Positions 14,761-23,625 of a stretch of DNA of 47,622 bases are shown piece by piece. The stretch is from an uncultured Clostridia bacterium. GTDB lineage: Bacteria; Bacillota; Clostridia; Lachnospirales; Lachnospiraceae. Within the stretch, counting starts at the first letter, position 1. Every line of letters starts with the position of its first letter. A program made the position numbers and the translations under genes. Below the pieces are notes generated by a model that was not told the origin of the DNA, did no database searches, and saw only the letters and a list, made by a program, of their open reading frames with translations. The stretch covers positions 1-47,622 of the forward strand of contig CALBNS010000059.1 of NCBI GenBank assembly GCA_937896665.1, given 5' to 3'.

Positions 14761-16545
14761 ATGATAGATATGTATGGGTTTTATACCGGAAAAATATTCG
14801 ATGCTTATATGTGGCTGGGGGCGCATGTATTAGGGGAAGGCGTTGTTTTTCGAACGTTTGCTCCCAACGCAAGCCGTGTAGAGTTACTCTGGGAATCGGA
14901 AGTTATCCCGATGCATCCCGTTTATAATGGACATTTTTATGAAACCATAGTTCCTGGTGCAAAAAACGGTGACGTATATGAGTATCGCATACATGGGCAG
15001 AATGGCGAAGCAGTTGATCACTGTGACCCTTATGGCTTTGGAATGGAGGTGCGTCCAGACCACAAATCAGTTGTTCGTGACCTAAATGAATATGAATTTC
15101 AAGATATGAAGTGGATGCAATCCAGAAATAATATGATGGATAAGCCACTAAATATTTACGAATTACATCTTGGTTCGTGGAGAAGAAACAACGATAAAGA
15201 ATTAGGTTGGTATCGGTATGATGAACTTGCAGAACCATTGATTCGATATCTGAAAGAGAGCGGTTACAATTACGTGGAGTTTATGCCAATTAGTGAACAT
15301 CCATGTGATGAAAGCTGGGGCTACCAGAATACTGGATTTTATGCACCAACCAGCCGTTATGGAACTATGAATGATTTGAAAAAACTGATAGACGAGCTTC
15401 ATCAGAATCAAATTGGTGTAATTCTTGATTTTGTTCCGGTTCACTTTGCAGTGGATCAATATGCATTGGCTAAATACGATGGAACCACTTTGTACGAATA
15501 CCCACATGGTGATGTGGGTATAAGTGAATGGGGAAGCTATAATTTTATGCATTCTCGTGGTGAGGTTCGCAGCTTCCTGCAATCAAATGCGAATTACTGG
15601 TTAAAGGAATATCATTTTGACGGTATTCGTATGGATGCGATTAGCCGTATTATTTATTGGCAGGGTGATGAAAGACGTGGAGTAAATGGAAATGCGGTTG
15701 ATTTCATCAAGGTGATGAATCGTGAAATGAAGCGGTTAAATCCTGGTTGTATTTTGGTGGCGGAAGACTCTACAAATTATCCCGATGTAACAAGGGATAT
15801 CAACAATGGCGGACTTGGATTTGATTATAAATGGGACTTGGGGTGGATGCATGATACTTTAGAGTATTTTCAGTCAAGACCGGAAGACCGGACAGATAAG
15901 TATCACAAGCTGACATTCTCTATGCTCTATTTTAACAACGAAAACTATTTGCTCCCATTTTCGCATGATGAAGTTGTTCATGGCAAAGCTACGATTACTC
16001 AAAAAATGAATGGACAGTACGACGATAAGTTTCCTCAGGCAAGAGCAATGTATCTATATATGATTGTTCATCCGGGTAAAAAGTTGAATTTCATGGGAAA
16101 TGAGATTGGACAGCTTCGAGAATGGGATGAAAAAAGAGAACAGGATTGGGATATAAGAAAATATCCAATACATGATTCATTTTATCACTATATTGCAGAA
16201 CTAAATCATCTTTACCTTTCACATCCGGCATTATCAGAATGGGATTATCGAGAGGAAGGATTCCGGTGGTTAGACTGTCATCAGGAGAACAGGTGTATAT
16301 ATGCTATTTCGAGACAAAGTACGAGAGAGCAGGTAGTGGCAGTATTTAATTTTAGTAACCAGATGCAGAAAGAATATGACGTGAGAATAGAAAATGCCAA
16401 AGGATATAAGGTCCTGCTGTACAGTGATTGGCAGCGGTTTAGCGGCAGGACTCCAGAAACAGAAAAATTCGTTTCTTTAGAAAATGAAATTTTGACGTGT
16501 ACGTTGAGACCGTTTTCAGCAGTACTGATTCAGATTGATAAATAA
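14761..16545 (+). CDS. glgB: 1,4-alpha-glucan branching enzyme
   Basis: 594-residue GH13 glycogen branching enzyme. It has an N-terminal CBM48 ('AHVLGEGVVFRTFAPNASRV'), then the GH13 barrel with 'FVPVHFAV', nucleophile motif 'FDGIRMDAIS', acid 'ILVAEDST' and 'PFSHDEVVHGK'. It makes alpha-1,6 branches in glycogen. It is slightly shorter than E. coli GlgB (lacking the N1 domain), normal for Firmicutes. ATG 14761 follows AGGAGGCGATTAGG. It stands alone here, without glgC/D/A, though malQ lies further along. A candidate promoter (TTGATA, 17 bases, TAATAT) is visible around 14702-14730. Confidence 0.96.
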   Translation: MIDMYGFYTGKIFDAYMWLGAHVLGEGVVFRTFAPNASRVELLWESEVIPMHPVYNGHFYETIVPGAKNGDVYEYRIHGQNGEAVDHCDPYGFGMEVRPDHKSVVRDLNEYEFQDMKWMQSRNNMMDKPLNIYELHLGSWRRNNDKELGWYRYDELAEPLIRYLKESGYNYVEFMPISEHPCDESWGYQNTGFYAPTSRYGTMNDLKKLIDELHQNQIGVILDFVPVHFAVDQYALAKYDGTTLYEYPHGDVGISEWGSYNFMHSRGEVRSFLQSNANYWLKEYHFDGIRMDAISRIIYWQGDERRGVNGNAVDFIKVMNREMKRLNPGCILVAEDSTNYPDVTRDINNGGLGFDYKWDLGWMHDTLEYFQSRPEDRTDKYHKLTFSMLYFNNENYLLPFSHDEVVHGKATITQKMNGQYDDKFPQARAMYLYMIVHPGKKLNFMGNEIGQLREWDEKREQDWDIRKYPIHDSFYHYIAELNHLYLSHPALSEWDYREEGFRWLDCHQENRCIYAISRQSTREQVVAVFNFSNQMQKEYDVRIENAKGYKVLLYSDWQRFSGRTPETEKFVSLENEILTCTLRPFSAVLIQIDK

Positions 16546-16555
16546 TTGATAAAGT

Positions 16556-16585
16556 AAAAAGATTGCGCATTGACGCAATCTTTTT
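16556..16585. terminator. Rho-independent terminator, bidirectional
   Basis: A perfect stem AAAAAGATTGCG / CGCAATCTTTTT with loop CATTGA. It closes glgB on the plus strand and can also serve the kinase remnant coming from the minus strand. Confidence 0.9.
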
Positions 16586-16639
16586 GCTTTATCCTTTTAG
16601 TTGTGTCAGCCCTCTCTGGCGAATACTTGCATGCAATTC

Positions 16640-17131
16640 TTATTGACCTTGGAGTGGAAATGTAACGGTGATTCGTAGAGAATGTCCGTCTTCTGAGGAT
16701 GCTTGTATTTTTCCACTGTGAGCCGTTACGATTGCCTTTGCAACTGACAAACCAATTCCATGTCCACCTGTCTGTGAATTTCGGGATTGGTCAATACGAT
16801 AAAAACGATCAAACAGCAGATTCAAGTTTTCTCTTGAAATGGTGTTTTCTGTTGTATTAAACACGGACAATCGAAGCATTCGATTCTGCTTTTCCAGTGT
16901 GAGTGAAACCAATCCGCCTGCTGGGGAATATTTGAGAGCATTATCCGGCAGGATGCTTATCAGTTGATGTATTGCTTTTTCATTGCCCCGAAGGGAAAGA
17001 TAAGGCTGTATTTCATATCGAAACTCCTTATTCTTTGTCTGTGCCAATGCATGGAAAGAGGACGTCGCTTCACTTACGATATCCGATAACGGGAACTCAA
17101 TCATTTGCATTGAGTTTTCTGATTCTTCCAT
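16640..17131 (-). pseudogene. Sensor histidine kinase, C-terminal ATPase part only
   Basis: 163 codons cover the end of the HisKA linker (MEESENSMQMIEFPLSDI) and the HATPase domain with N-box 'DNALKYSP' and G2 box 'GGHGIGLSVAKAI'. The sensor, membrane and phosphoacceptor-His parts are missing. Homology stops exactly at 17131, where a carbohydrate-binding gene fragment begins on the other strand. No response regulator is nearby. Since it has no phosphoacceptor it cannot signal by itself. Confidence 0.75.
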
Positions 17132-18583
17132 GCAGAGGAAGCTGACAAACCACAGCTGGTTCTGGACGGTGTTTCCATCAATAGTGAAACATCATCTCCA
17201 ATTTATATTCTGGAAGCCGATAAAGTGTTTGTCACCCTTGCACCGGATACTACTAATACGCTTTCTAATGGCGGCACATTTTCGCCAATTGATGAAAATA
17301 ATATTGATGCTGTTATTTTTTCAAAGCAGGATTTGACATTAAATGGCTCCGGAAGTCTTGAGGTTTCGTCGCCGGCAGGGCATGGAATTGTATCAAAGGA
17401 CGATCTCGTCATCACAAGTGGTACATACACAGTGAGTAGTGCTTCTCACGGATTGGATGCGAATGACAGCATAAGGCTTGTAAATGCTAAAATTAGTATT
17501 GCTTCGGGAAAGGACGGTATGCATGCTGAAAATTCGGATGACGAAAATCTTGGCTTTGTCTATATTGCCAGCGGTACTTTTGATATTGATGCAGAAGGGG
17601 ACGGTATCAGTGCTGGATCATATATGCAGATAGAGGATGGTAATTTTGAAATTATTTCAGGCGGCGGAAGTGTGAATGCTTCCAAAAAAAGTTCTGATTC
17701 ATGGGGCAATTTTAAGGGAGGAAAGCATGGACCTGCCAGGGATCCTTCTACTGCGGCTCCGCCTACTCCTGATACTTCCAATGAGACAGGTGACAGCAGC
17801 ACCAGTATAAAAGCAATCAAGGCTGCAGGCAGTTTGATGATTAACAACGGTACGTTTACGATTGATTCTGCAGATGATGCTGTCCATTCGAATGCATCTG
17901 TGACTGTGAATGGAGGAAACTTTGAAATCGCCTCCGGTGATGATGGTTTCCACGCAGATGAAACATTAACAGTAACTTCTGGAGTAATTCATGTTTCCGA
18001 GAGTTATGAAGGTTTAGAAGGGCTTCATGTTGAAATTACGGGCGGTGAGATTAAGGTTGTTGCCAGTGATGATGGAGTGAATGCTGCAGGTGGAACCGAT
18101 TCAAGTGGTTTTGGTGGTCCACGTGGAAATGATAAATTTGGAGGAGGTCCTTCTTCCGACGGCAGTATTACCATCTCTGGAGGTACATTAAGCGTAACCG
18201 CTTCAGGCGATGGGCTGGATGCAAACGGAACATTAGCCATCTCAGGGGGCTATATAAGCGTCTGCGGTCCTAACCAGGGAGACACTGCAACGTTAGACTA
18301 TGATGTCAGTGGCGTCATTACGGGTGGTACATTTATTGGAACAGGTGCTTCTGGTATGGCACAGACATTCAGTGATTCAGAACAAGGTGTAATTGCGATT
18401 AATGCTGGAAACCAGTCAGCAGGAACTGAAATCACGCTAACCGATGGCAGTGGGAATACGATAATTACCCATACCCCGGAACTCCCTTTCAGTGTTATTA
18501 TTGTCAGTACCCCTGACATTTCTAAGGGGGAGACATATACAATTACAGTAGGTTCTTCTTCAGGAGAGTTTACTGCGAGTTAA
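17132..18583 (+). pseudogene. Carbohydrate-binding domain protein (DUF4353/Cthe_2159-like), 5' truncated
   Basis: The frame is open from the junction at about 17132 and lacks a start, signal peptide and lipobox. The translated part is a beta-helix built from repeats such as 'ASGDDGFHADETLTVTSG' and 'ITISGGTLSVTASGDGLDA', the pattern of the secreted calcium-dependent polysaccharide-binding family with D-G-(L/F/I)-(H/D)-A turns. A glycine-rich linker around GFGGPRGNDKFGGG splits two repeat blocks. An internal GTG at 17225 could start translation, but the product could not be exported. The intact protein would bind pectin-like glycans at the cell surface. Confidence 0.72.
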
Positions 18584-18590
18584 AAACCAT

Positions 18591-18627
18591 AAAACAGTCT
18601 CGGCATAAAATGTGCCGAGACTGTTTT
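18591..18627. terminator. Strong bidirectional terminator
   Basis: 15-bp perfect arms AAAACAGTCTCGGCA / TGCCGAGACTGTTTT with loop TAAAATG, between the convergent carbohydrate-binding gene and abgT. Confidence 0.92.
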
Positions 18628-18652
18628 CTTTTCAAGTAGCCTTGTATGGAAA

Positions 18653-20218
18653 TTATCCCATGGTATAGAAGATACTGGTGTCTACACCGATAGGAAGACC
18701 AAGTGTTAACCAAACCACCAACAATACTGTCCAGAAAATTAAGAATGCAATGGAATATGGAATCATAGTGGCTGTAATTGTACCAATACCTGCCTTCTTG
18801 TCATAGCGTTGGGCAAATGTGATGATTACTGCAAAGTACGTCATCATAGGTGTGATGATGTTCGTTGAGGAATCCCCAATTCTGTATGCCAGCTGACAAA
18901 GTTCCGGGCTGTAACCTAATAACATAAACATCGGTACAAATACCGGAGCAAGGATATTCCACTTGGCTGAAGCAGAACCCATGAATAAATTCATAAATGC
19001 CGAGAATAATACGAAGATTATCATTAACGGAATCAGTCCGATGTTGACACTCTGGAAGAAGTTTGCACCAACTAAAGCAAGGATGGTGCCTAATTTTGTA
19101 TAGTTAAAGTAGTTGATAAATTGTGCTGCGACAAATGCCAATGCAAGGAATGAGCCCATAGATGCCATTGATTTTGACATGGCGTTGCAGACACCATTTT
19201 CTTTTGTAAATGTACCGACTGTTTTTCCATAAGCCATACCCGGCAACAGAAAGAGAAATGTAATCAGGATCACGATGCTGTCAAGGAATGTGGAAGCTGG
19301 GTTGCCAAATAAAGCACCATTTTCATTTCTCATGAGGGAATCAGCAGGAATACATGCGATTACAATTACTGCAATGTAGAGCAGTGCTACGATACCTGCA
19401 TTCCGTAATCCTTTCCTTTCCAGAACGGTAATGGTTGTTAAAGAAGTATCTTCTTCCCCCAGTACTTCTCCGTTAAATGCAGCCAGACGAGGTTCCACAA
19501 TCTTATCCGTCACAAAGGTACCTAAAATGGTGATTAAGAGCGTGGAAACAATCAGGAAAAAATAATTTCCCATTACGGAAACATGGTAGCTTGGATCAAC
19601 CATGGAAACGGCTGTCTGCGTAATACCTACCAATAGTGTGTCTAATGCACCGACTAATAAGTTTGCCGAGAAGCCTCCGGAAACACCAGCAAATGCAGCA
19701 GCAAGCCCGGCCATCGGATGACGTCCGTATGCGCGGAAAACCATGGCACCGAGCGGAATCAGGATAACATAACCTGCGTCACTTGCAACGTTTGACATGA
19801 CTCCTAAGAAAACGACAGCAGGTGTGATCAGTTTGGAAGGTGTAATCTTCACGGCGCTTTTTAAAAGGGCGTTAATTAAACCGGAATGTTCTGCAACCCC
19901 TACACCAAGCATTGCAACCAAGGTCATGCCAAGTGGGGCGTAGGAGGTGAAATTGCTGATTACGTTTGTCAGCATATAAGTAATTCCTTCTTTGGTCAGT
20001 AAGCTTACGGCAGTTACTGTTGTTTCTTGTAATTCACCATTGGAGATAAGTTCACCTGTGGCAGAAACTCCAAGAGCAGAACAAATAGCGGAAATGATGA
20101 CGATTGCCGCTGCTAATGCAGAAAACAATGCAATCGGGTGCGGAAGCCTATTTCCAACAGCTTCAATTCCATTGAGCCAGCGATTGTAGAGACTGACTCT
20201 GTTCTTTGTTTTTGTCAT
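18653..20218 (-). CDS. abgT: AbgT family transporter (p-aminobenzoyl-glutamate type)
   Basis: A 521-residue polytopic membrane protein of the AbgT family. It opens 'NRWLNGIEAVGNRLPHPIALF', contains 'GVMSNVASDAGYVILIPLGAM' (read as GVMSNVASDAGY then VILIPLGAM) and the C-terminal 'RIGDSSTNIITPMMTYF' motif. Characterised members import p-aminobenzoyl-glutamate or export sulfonamides. The frame extends 26 codons upstream, but ATG at 20216-20218 has GGAGAG before it and gives the conserved N-terminus. It is divergent from the folate operon, which supports a role in folate-precursor salvage. No AbgA/AbgB hydrolase is next to it. Confidence 0.92.
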   Translation of the reverse strand: MTKTKNRVSLYNRWLNGIEAVGNRLPHPIALFSALAAAIVIISAICSALGVSATGELISNGELQETTVTAVSLLTKEGITYMLTNVISNFTSYAPLGMTLVAMLGVGVAEHSGLINALLKSAVKITPSKLITPAVVFLGVMSNVASDAGYVILIPLGAMVFRAYGRHPMAGLAAAFAGVSGGFSANLLVGALDTLLVGITQTAVSMVDPSYHVSVMGNYFFLIVSTLLITILGTFVTDKIVEPRLAAFNGEVLGEEDTSLTTITVLERKGLRNAGIVALLYIAVIVIACIPADSLMRNENGALFGNPASTFLDSIVILITFLFLLPGMAYGKTVGTFTKENGVCNAMSKSMASMGSFLALAFVAAQFINYFNYTKLGTILALVGANFFQSVNIGLIPLMIIFVLFSAFMNLFMGSASAKWNILAPVFVPMFMLLGYSPELCQLAYRIGDSSTNIITPMMTYFAVIITFAQRYDKKAGIGTITATMIPYSIAFLIFWTVLLVVWLTLGLPIGVDTSIFYTMG

Positions 20219-20262
20219 TTGAATCTCTCCTTTATCTTGATTTTTTGAATTCAATTTCTTTC

Positions 20263-20289
20263 TAGTATGTCCGAAGTGTGGGCATACTA
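20263..20289. promoter_or_regulatory. Inverted repeat in the abgT-folC divergent region
   Basis: TAGTATGTCC (20263-20272) pairs with GGGCATACTA (20280-20289) with a single T-G pair and a 7-base centre. Located 45 bases upstream of the abgT start, it is placed as an operator or a 5'-UTR hairpin for abgT. It does not fit the consensus of the tetrahydrofolate riboswitch. Confidence 0.45.
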
Positions 20290-20371
20290 ACGGCAAGATT
20301 CTATCATTCGTATGAGGTGTGGGTCAATGAATTCGCAGACATTCCAGCAATATATCAACGATTGAAAATGC

Positions 20372-20400
20372 TGGAAAACTTCGTTGTTTCCGTGTATAAT
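20372..20400 (+). promoter_or_regulatory. Candidate promoter of the folate operon
   Basis: TGGAAA (20372-20377), 17 bases, then a perfect TATAAT (20395-20400), 48 bases before the folC ATG. The -35 matches 4 of 6. Confidence 0.55.
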
Positions 20401-20448
20401 GTGTTCAGTGCAGTAAGAGACGCAATTCTGTCTCGGATAGGAGTAGTA

Positions 20449-21747
20449 ATGAATTATAAGGAAGCAAGAGAATACTTGGAAAAAATCTCAAAATACGGAA
20501 GCGTACTTGGGTTGGAAAATATAAAGGAGTTGCTGAGAAGGCTTGGAAATCCTCAGGATGATTTGAAATTTATCCATATTGCCGGAACCAATGGAAAGGG
20601 GTCTGTTCTGGCATATCTTTCAACGACTCTGTCTCTGGCAGGATACCGAACAGGAAGATATATATCGCCGACCCTATTCTCATACAGGGAGCGTATTCAG
20701 GTTGACGGGAAAGAAATAGAAAAAGAATCTTTGGCTTTTCATGTAAGTGCCATAGCAAGGGCGATTGCGGACATGGAAATGGAGAAGGCAGGAAGCCCAA
20801 CTGTTTTTGAGGTTGAAACTGCATTGGCCTTTCTATATTTTAAAGAGAAAAAATGTGATATCGTGGTGTTGGAGACAGGACTTGGTGGAGCTTTGGATGC
20901 AACAAATGTCATTCAGACCACAGTTTTGGAAGTTATTTCCGCTATCAGTATGGATCATATGGATATGCTCGGAGATACATTGGAGAAAATTGCAACAGAA
21001 AAAGCCGGGATTATTAAGCCTCATACCCGGGTGGTTTCGGCTGCTCAGGAGCCGAAGGCATTCCGGGTGATTGCAAGAACCTGCATGGAGAAACAATGTA
21101 TCTGTCAGGCAGTGGAAAAGGAAAAGATTACAGACATCTGTTATGGATATGAAAATCAGTCTTTCTCCTATAAATCATGGAAGAATGTAAAAATCGTGTT
21201 AGCCGGAAGTTATCAGATATTTAATGCGGCTCTGGCTTTAGAAGCCCTGGAGGCTCTTAGGGAGATAGGGTTTTCTATCTCAGAACAGCAGATTTATGAG
21301 GGGCTTCTTTGTACAAAATGGAAAGGCAGATTTACTTTGCTTAAAAAGGAACCTGATGTTATTATAGATGGTGCCCATAATCCGGCAGCGGCACTGGAGT
21401 TGAAACATTCACTGGAGCTTTATTTCAAGGGAAAAAAAATATATTATATTTTTGGTGTATTTAAGGATAAGGATTATCAGAAAATTATTGAATTGACAGC
21501 ACCTCTGGCAGAACATATTATTACAGTTGAGACACCGGATAATCCGAGAGCTCTTCCGGCAGAAGAATTAAAAAAGGCAGTTGAAAAGGTAAATCCTTCT
21601 GTAGAATCGGCACAGAGTATTTCAGAGGCAGTCACAAAAAGTTTGAAAAAAGCAAAAAAAGAAGATGCAATTATTATTTTCGGCTCTCTCTCCTTTTTAA
21701 AAGAGGCCGAGGAAGCGGTTGTGTGTGGAGGTAATTACTGTGGATAA
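20449..21747 (+). CDS. folC: Folylpolyglutamate/dihydrofolate synthase, first copy
   Basis: 432 residues, Mur-ligase fold. P-loop 'HIAGTNGKGSVLAYLS', 'VLETGLGGALDATN', 'ISMDHMDMLGDT', 'EKAGIIKP' and the glutamate-ligase domain motif 'VIIDGAHNPAAALEL' are all present. It adds glutamate to dihydropteroate or to reduced folates. The usual 'SPHL' dihydrofolate-loop reads 'SPTLFSYRERI', unlike the second copy further on. Upstream in-frame starts exist (from 20278), but ATG 20449 has GGAG at 6-8 bases and matches the family's N-terminus. It is the first gene of the folate operon and overlaps folE by 8 bases. Confidence 0.93.
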   Translation: MNYKEAREYLEKISKYGSVLGLENIKELLRRLGNPQDDLKFIHIAGTNGKGSVLAYLSTTLSLAGYRTGRYISPTLFSYRERIQVDGKEIEKESLAFHVSAIARAIADMEMEKAGSPTVFEVETALAFLYFKEKKCDIVVLETGLGGALDATNVIQTTVLEVISAISMDHMDMLGDTLEKIATEKAGIIKPHTRVVSAAQEPKAFRVIARTCMEKQCICQAVEKEKITDICYGYENQSFSYKSWKNVKIVLAGSYQIFNAALALEALEALREIGFSISEQQIYEGLLCTKWKGRFTLLKKEPDVIIDGAHNPAAALELKHSLELYFKGKKIYYIFGVFKDKDYQKIIELTAPLAEHIITVETPDNPRALPAEELKKAVEKVNPSVESAQSISEAVTKSLKKAKKEDAIIIFGSLSFLKEAEEAVVCGGNYCG

Positions 21748-22297
21748 AGAAAAAATAAAAGCAGGTGTAAAAATGATTCTTGAAGGAATCGGAGAAGATG
21801 TCAATCGAGAGGGACTTTTGGAAACACCGGACCGAATTGCCAGAATGTACGAAGAACTGGCAGCCGGATACAGCGATAATGCAGCAGAACATCTGCAAAA
21901 GAGATTCCATGTGGAAGGTAATGACATGGTTGTGGAAAAAGATATTCATTTTTACTCTTTTTGTGAACATCATATGCTGCCTTTTTATGGAACAGCGGCG
22001 ATTGCCTATATCCCGAATGGGGAAGTCGTTGGCTTAAGTAAAATAGCAAGAACGTTGGAAGTATACGCAAAAAGATTTCAGCTCCAGGAACGCTTGACAG
22101 CTCAGGTTGCGGATGCATTTATGAAAGAATTAAATTCTCAAGGGGTAATGGTGCTTGTCGAGGCGGAACATATGTGTATGACGATGCGAGGAATCAAAAA
22201 GCCGGGAACGAAAACTGTGACCGTAGTTACCAGAGGGATTTTTAATGAAAATGAAACACTGCAGAATCAATTTTATCGTATGCTGGAACGGAGATAG
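21740..22297 (+). CDS. folE: GTP cyclohydrolase I
   Basis: 185 residues. Zinc and active-site motifs are intact: 'SFCEHHMLPFYGTAAIAYIP' and 'EHMCMTMRGIKKPG'. It converts GTP to 7,8-dihydroneopterin triphosphate, the first committed step to folate. The start is GTG 21740, seven bases after GGAGGT; the frame has no ATG in this area, and this start overlaps the end of folC, indicating translational coupling. Confidence 0.96.
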   Translation: MDKEKIKAGVKMILEGIGEDVNREGLLETPDRIARMYEELAAGYSDNAAEHLQKRFHVEGNDMVVEKDIHFYSFCEHHMLPFYGTAAIAYIPNGEVVGLSKIARTLEVYAKRFQLQERLTAQVADAFMKELNSQGVMVLVEAEHMCMTMRGIKKPGTKTVTVVTRGIFNENETLQNQFYRMLERR

Positions 22298-22302
22298 ATG
22301 CA

Positions 22303-22785
22303 ATGGAACGGATTCACAAAATCTGCTGTCACCCCCTTTGGAAAGAAAGTGTAGCTAAAATCCAGGAACTGGAAGAAAAACGGATTTTTTGTAAACACAA
22401 TATTGTGCATTATCTTGATGTGGCGCGAATAGCCTATATCGAAAATCTAGAGAAAAATATGGGAGTGTCCAAGGAATTCATCTATGCGGCTGCGCTACTT
22501 CACGATATTGGAAGGCATTTACAATATACGGATGAAATTCCTCATGACCGGGCCAGTGCCATGCTGGCGGATATAATCCTAAAGGACTGTGGATTTGAGA
22601 CCAAAGAACAGGAATTAATTCTTTCTGCAATCTCAGAACACAGGATGGTTGAGACAGCAGCAAAAGAAAATCTTGCAGGTTTAATCTATCGGGCGGATAA
22701 ACGTTCCAGAAATTGTCTGTTTTGTGACGCCTGTGAAGCATGTAATTGGAGTGCTGAAAAGAAAAATTTTACGTTAAATATTTAA
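22303..22785 (+). CDS. HD-domain hydrolase within the folate operon
   Basis: 160 residues. Metal ligands of the HD phosphohydrolase fold are visible: H36 in 'NIVHYLDVAR', H67-D68 in 'ALLHDIGRH', H113 and D132 in 'LIYRADKRSR'. The C-terminus has an unusual C138-x2-C141-x2-C144-x2-C147 cluster ending 'CNWSAEKKN'. It starts five bases after folE and precedes folP, the position at which pathway logic needs removal of phosphates from dihydroneopterin triphosphate; no Nudix gene is present. A role in that step is inference, and a general nucleotidase is the alternative. Confidence 0.85.
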   Translation: MERIHKICCHPLWKESVAKIQELEEKRIFCKHNIVHYLDVARIAYIENLEKNMGVSKEFIYAAALLHDIGRHLQYTDEIPHDRASAMLADIILKDCGFETKEQELILSAISEHRMVETAAKENLAGLIYRADKRSRNCLFCDACEACNWSAEKKNFTLNI

Positions 22786-22802
22786 ATATAGGAGATACTG
22801 CT

Positions 22803-23621
22803 ATGATGAAAATTGGAAATCATATGTTTGATGTAGAGAATGACTGTTACATTATGGGAATTTTAAATGTAACACCGGATTCCTTTTCCGATGGAGGAAA
22901 GTGGACGGATATTGAAAAAGCGAAAACACACACTGCGGATATGATTGCGGAAGGGGCTGCAATTATTGACATCGGTGGAGAGTCTACGCGCCCGGGACAC
23001 GTGCAGATCAGTATTCAGGAAGAAATTGACCGTGTTGTACCCGTGATTGAAATGATAAAAAAGAATTTTGATATCCCTGTTTCGATTGACAGTTATAAAG
23101 GCCCGGTAGTAGAGGCTGCGCTAAAAGCAGGGGCTGATATGGTCAATGATATCTGGGGACTAAAATATGACAGAAGAGTGGCAGATTTGATTGCGAGATA
23201 CAAGGTTCCATGTTGTCTTATGCACAACCGTGAGAAAGCAGAGTATGACAATTTTTTAGACGATATGTGTCAGGATATGCGAAACTCTCTTCTCATTGCA
23301 AAAGAAGCCGGAATTGAGGACAATCAGATTATATTGGATCCGGGAGTAGGGTTTGGTAAAACCTATGAAAACAATCTAACAGCTATCTGTCATCTGGAAA
23401 GGCTGGCAGAACTTGGGTATCCGATTCTTCTGGCGACCTCCAGAAAGTCTGTGATTGGTATCACTTTGGATTTACCTACGGATCAAAGAGTGGAAGGCAC
23501 TCTGGTTACGACTGTTCTGGGTGTACAGAAAAAGGCAGCATTTATCCGTGTACATGATATCAAAGAAAATCTTCGGGCTATTCGTATGACACAGGCTATT
23601 ATGAGGGAAGGAAAGAGATAA
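22803..23621 (+). CDS. folP: Dihydropteroate synthase
   Basis: 272 residues, TIM barrel. Signatures: 'MGILNVTPDSFSDGGKW', 'IIDIGGESTRPG', 'DMVNDIWGLKYD', 'ILDPGVGFGKTYENN' and 'LLATSRKSVIG'. It joins 6-hydroxymethyl-dihydropterin pyrophosphate with p-aminobenzoate and is the sulfonamide target. ATG 22803 and ATG 22806 are both possible; the ribosome site AGGAGATACT favours either about equally. The operon continues with folBK four bases later. Confidence 0.96.
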   Translation: MMKIGNHMFDVENDCYIMGILNVTPDSFSDGGKWTDIEKAKTHTADMIAEGAAIIDIGGESTRPGHVQISIQEEIDRVVPVIEMIKKNFDIPVSIDSYKGPVVEAALKAGADMVNDIWGLKYDRRVADLIARYKVPCCLMHNREKAEYDNFLDDMCQDMRNSLLIAKEAGIEDNQIILDPGVGFGKTYENNLTAICHLERLAELGYPILLATSRKSVIGITLDLPTDQRVEGTLVTTVLGVQKKAAFIRVHDIKENLRAIRMTQAIMREGKR

Positions 23622-23625
23622 AGCA

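Noticed and set aside
17699..18519. Minus-strand proline/serine-rich frames opposite the beta-helix repeats
   Set aside because: They mirror the Gly/Asp/Ser-rich repeats of the plus-strand gene and have no independent support.
17225..18583. Intact carbohydrate-binding protein starting at GTG 17225
   Set aside because: Homologous beta-helix sequence continues upstream of that codon to about 17132 and no signal peptide exists, so the gene is truncated rather than starting there.
20300..20448. Possible tetrahydrofolate riboswitch upstream of folC
   Set aside because: The leader after the TATAAT promoter is only about 40 bases and lacks the conserved pseudoknot sequences, so there is no room for the riboswitch.
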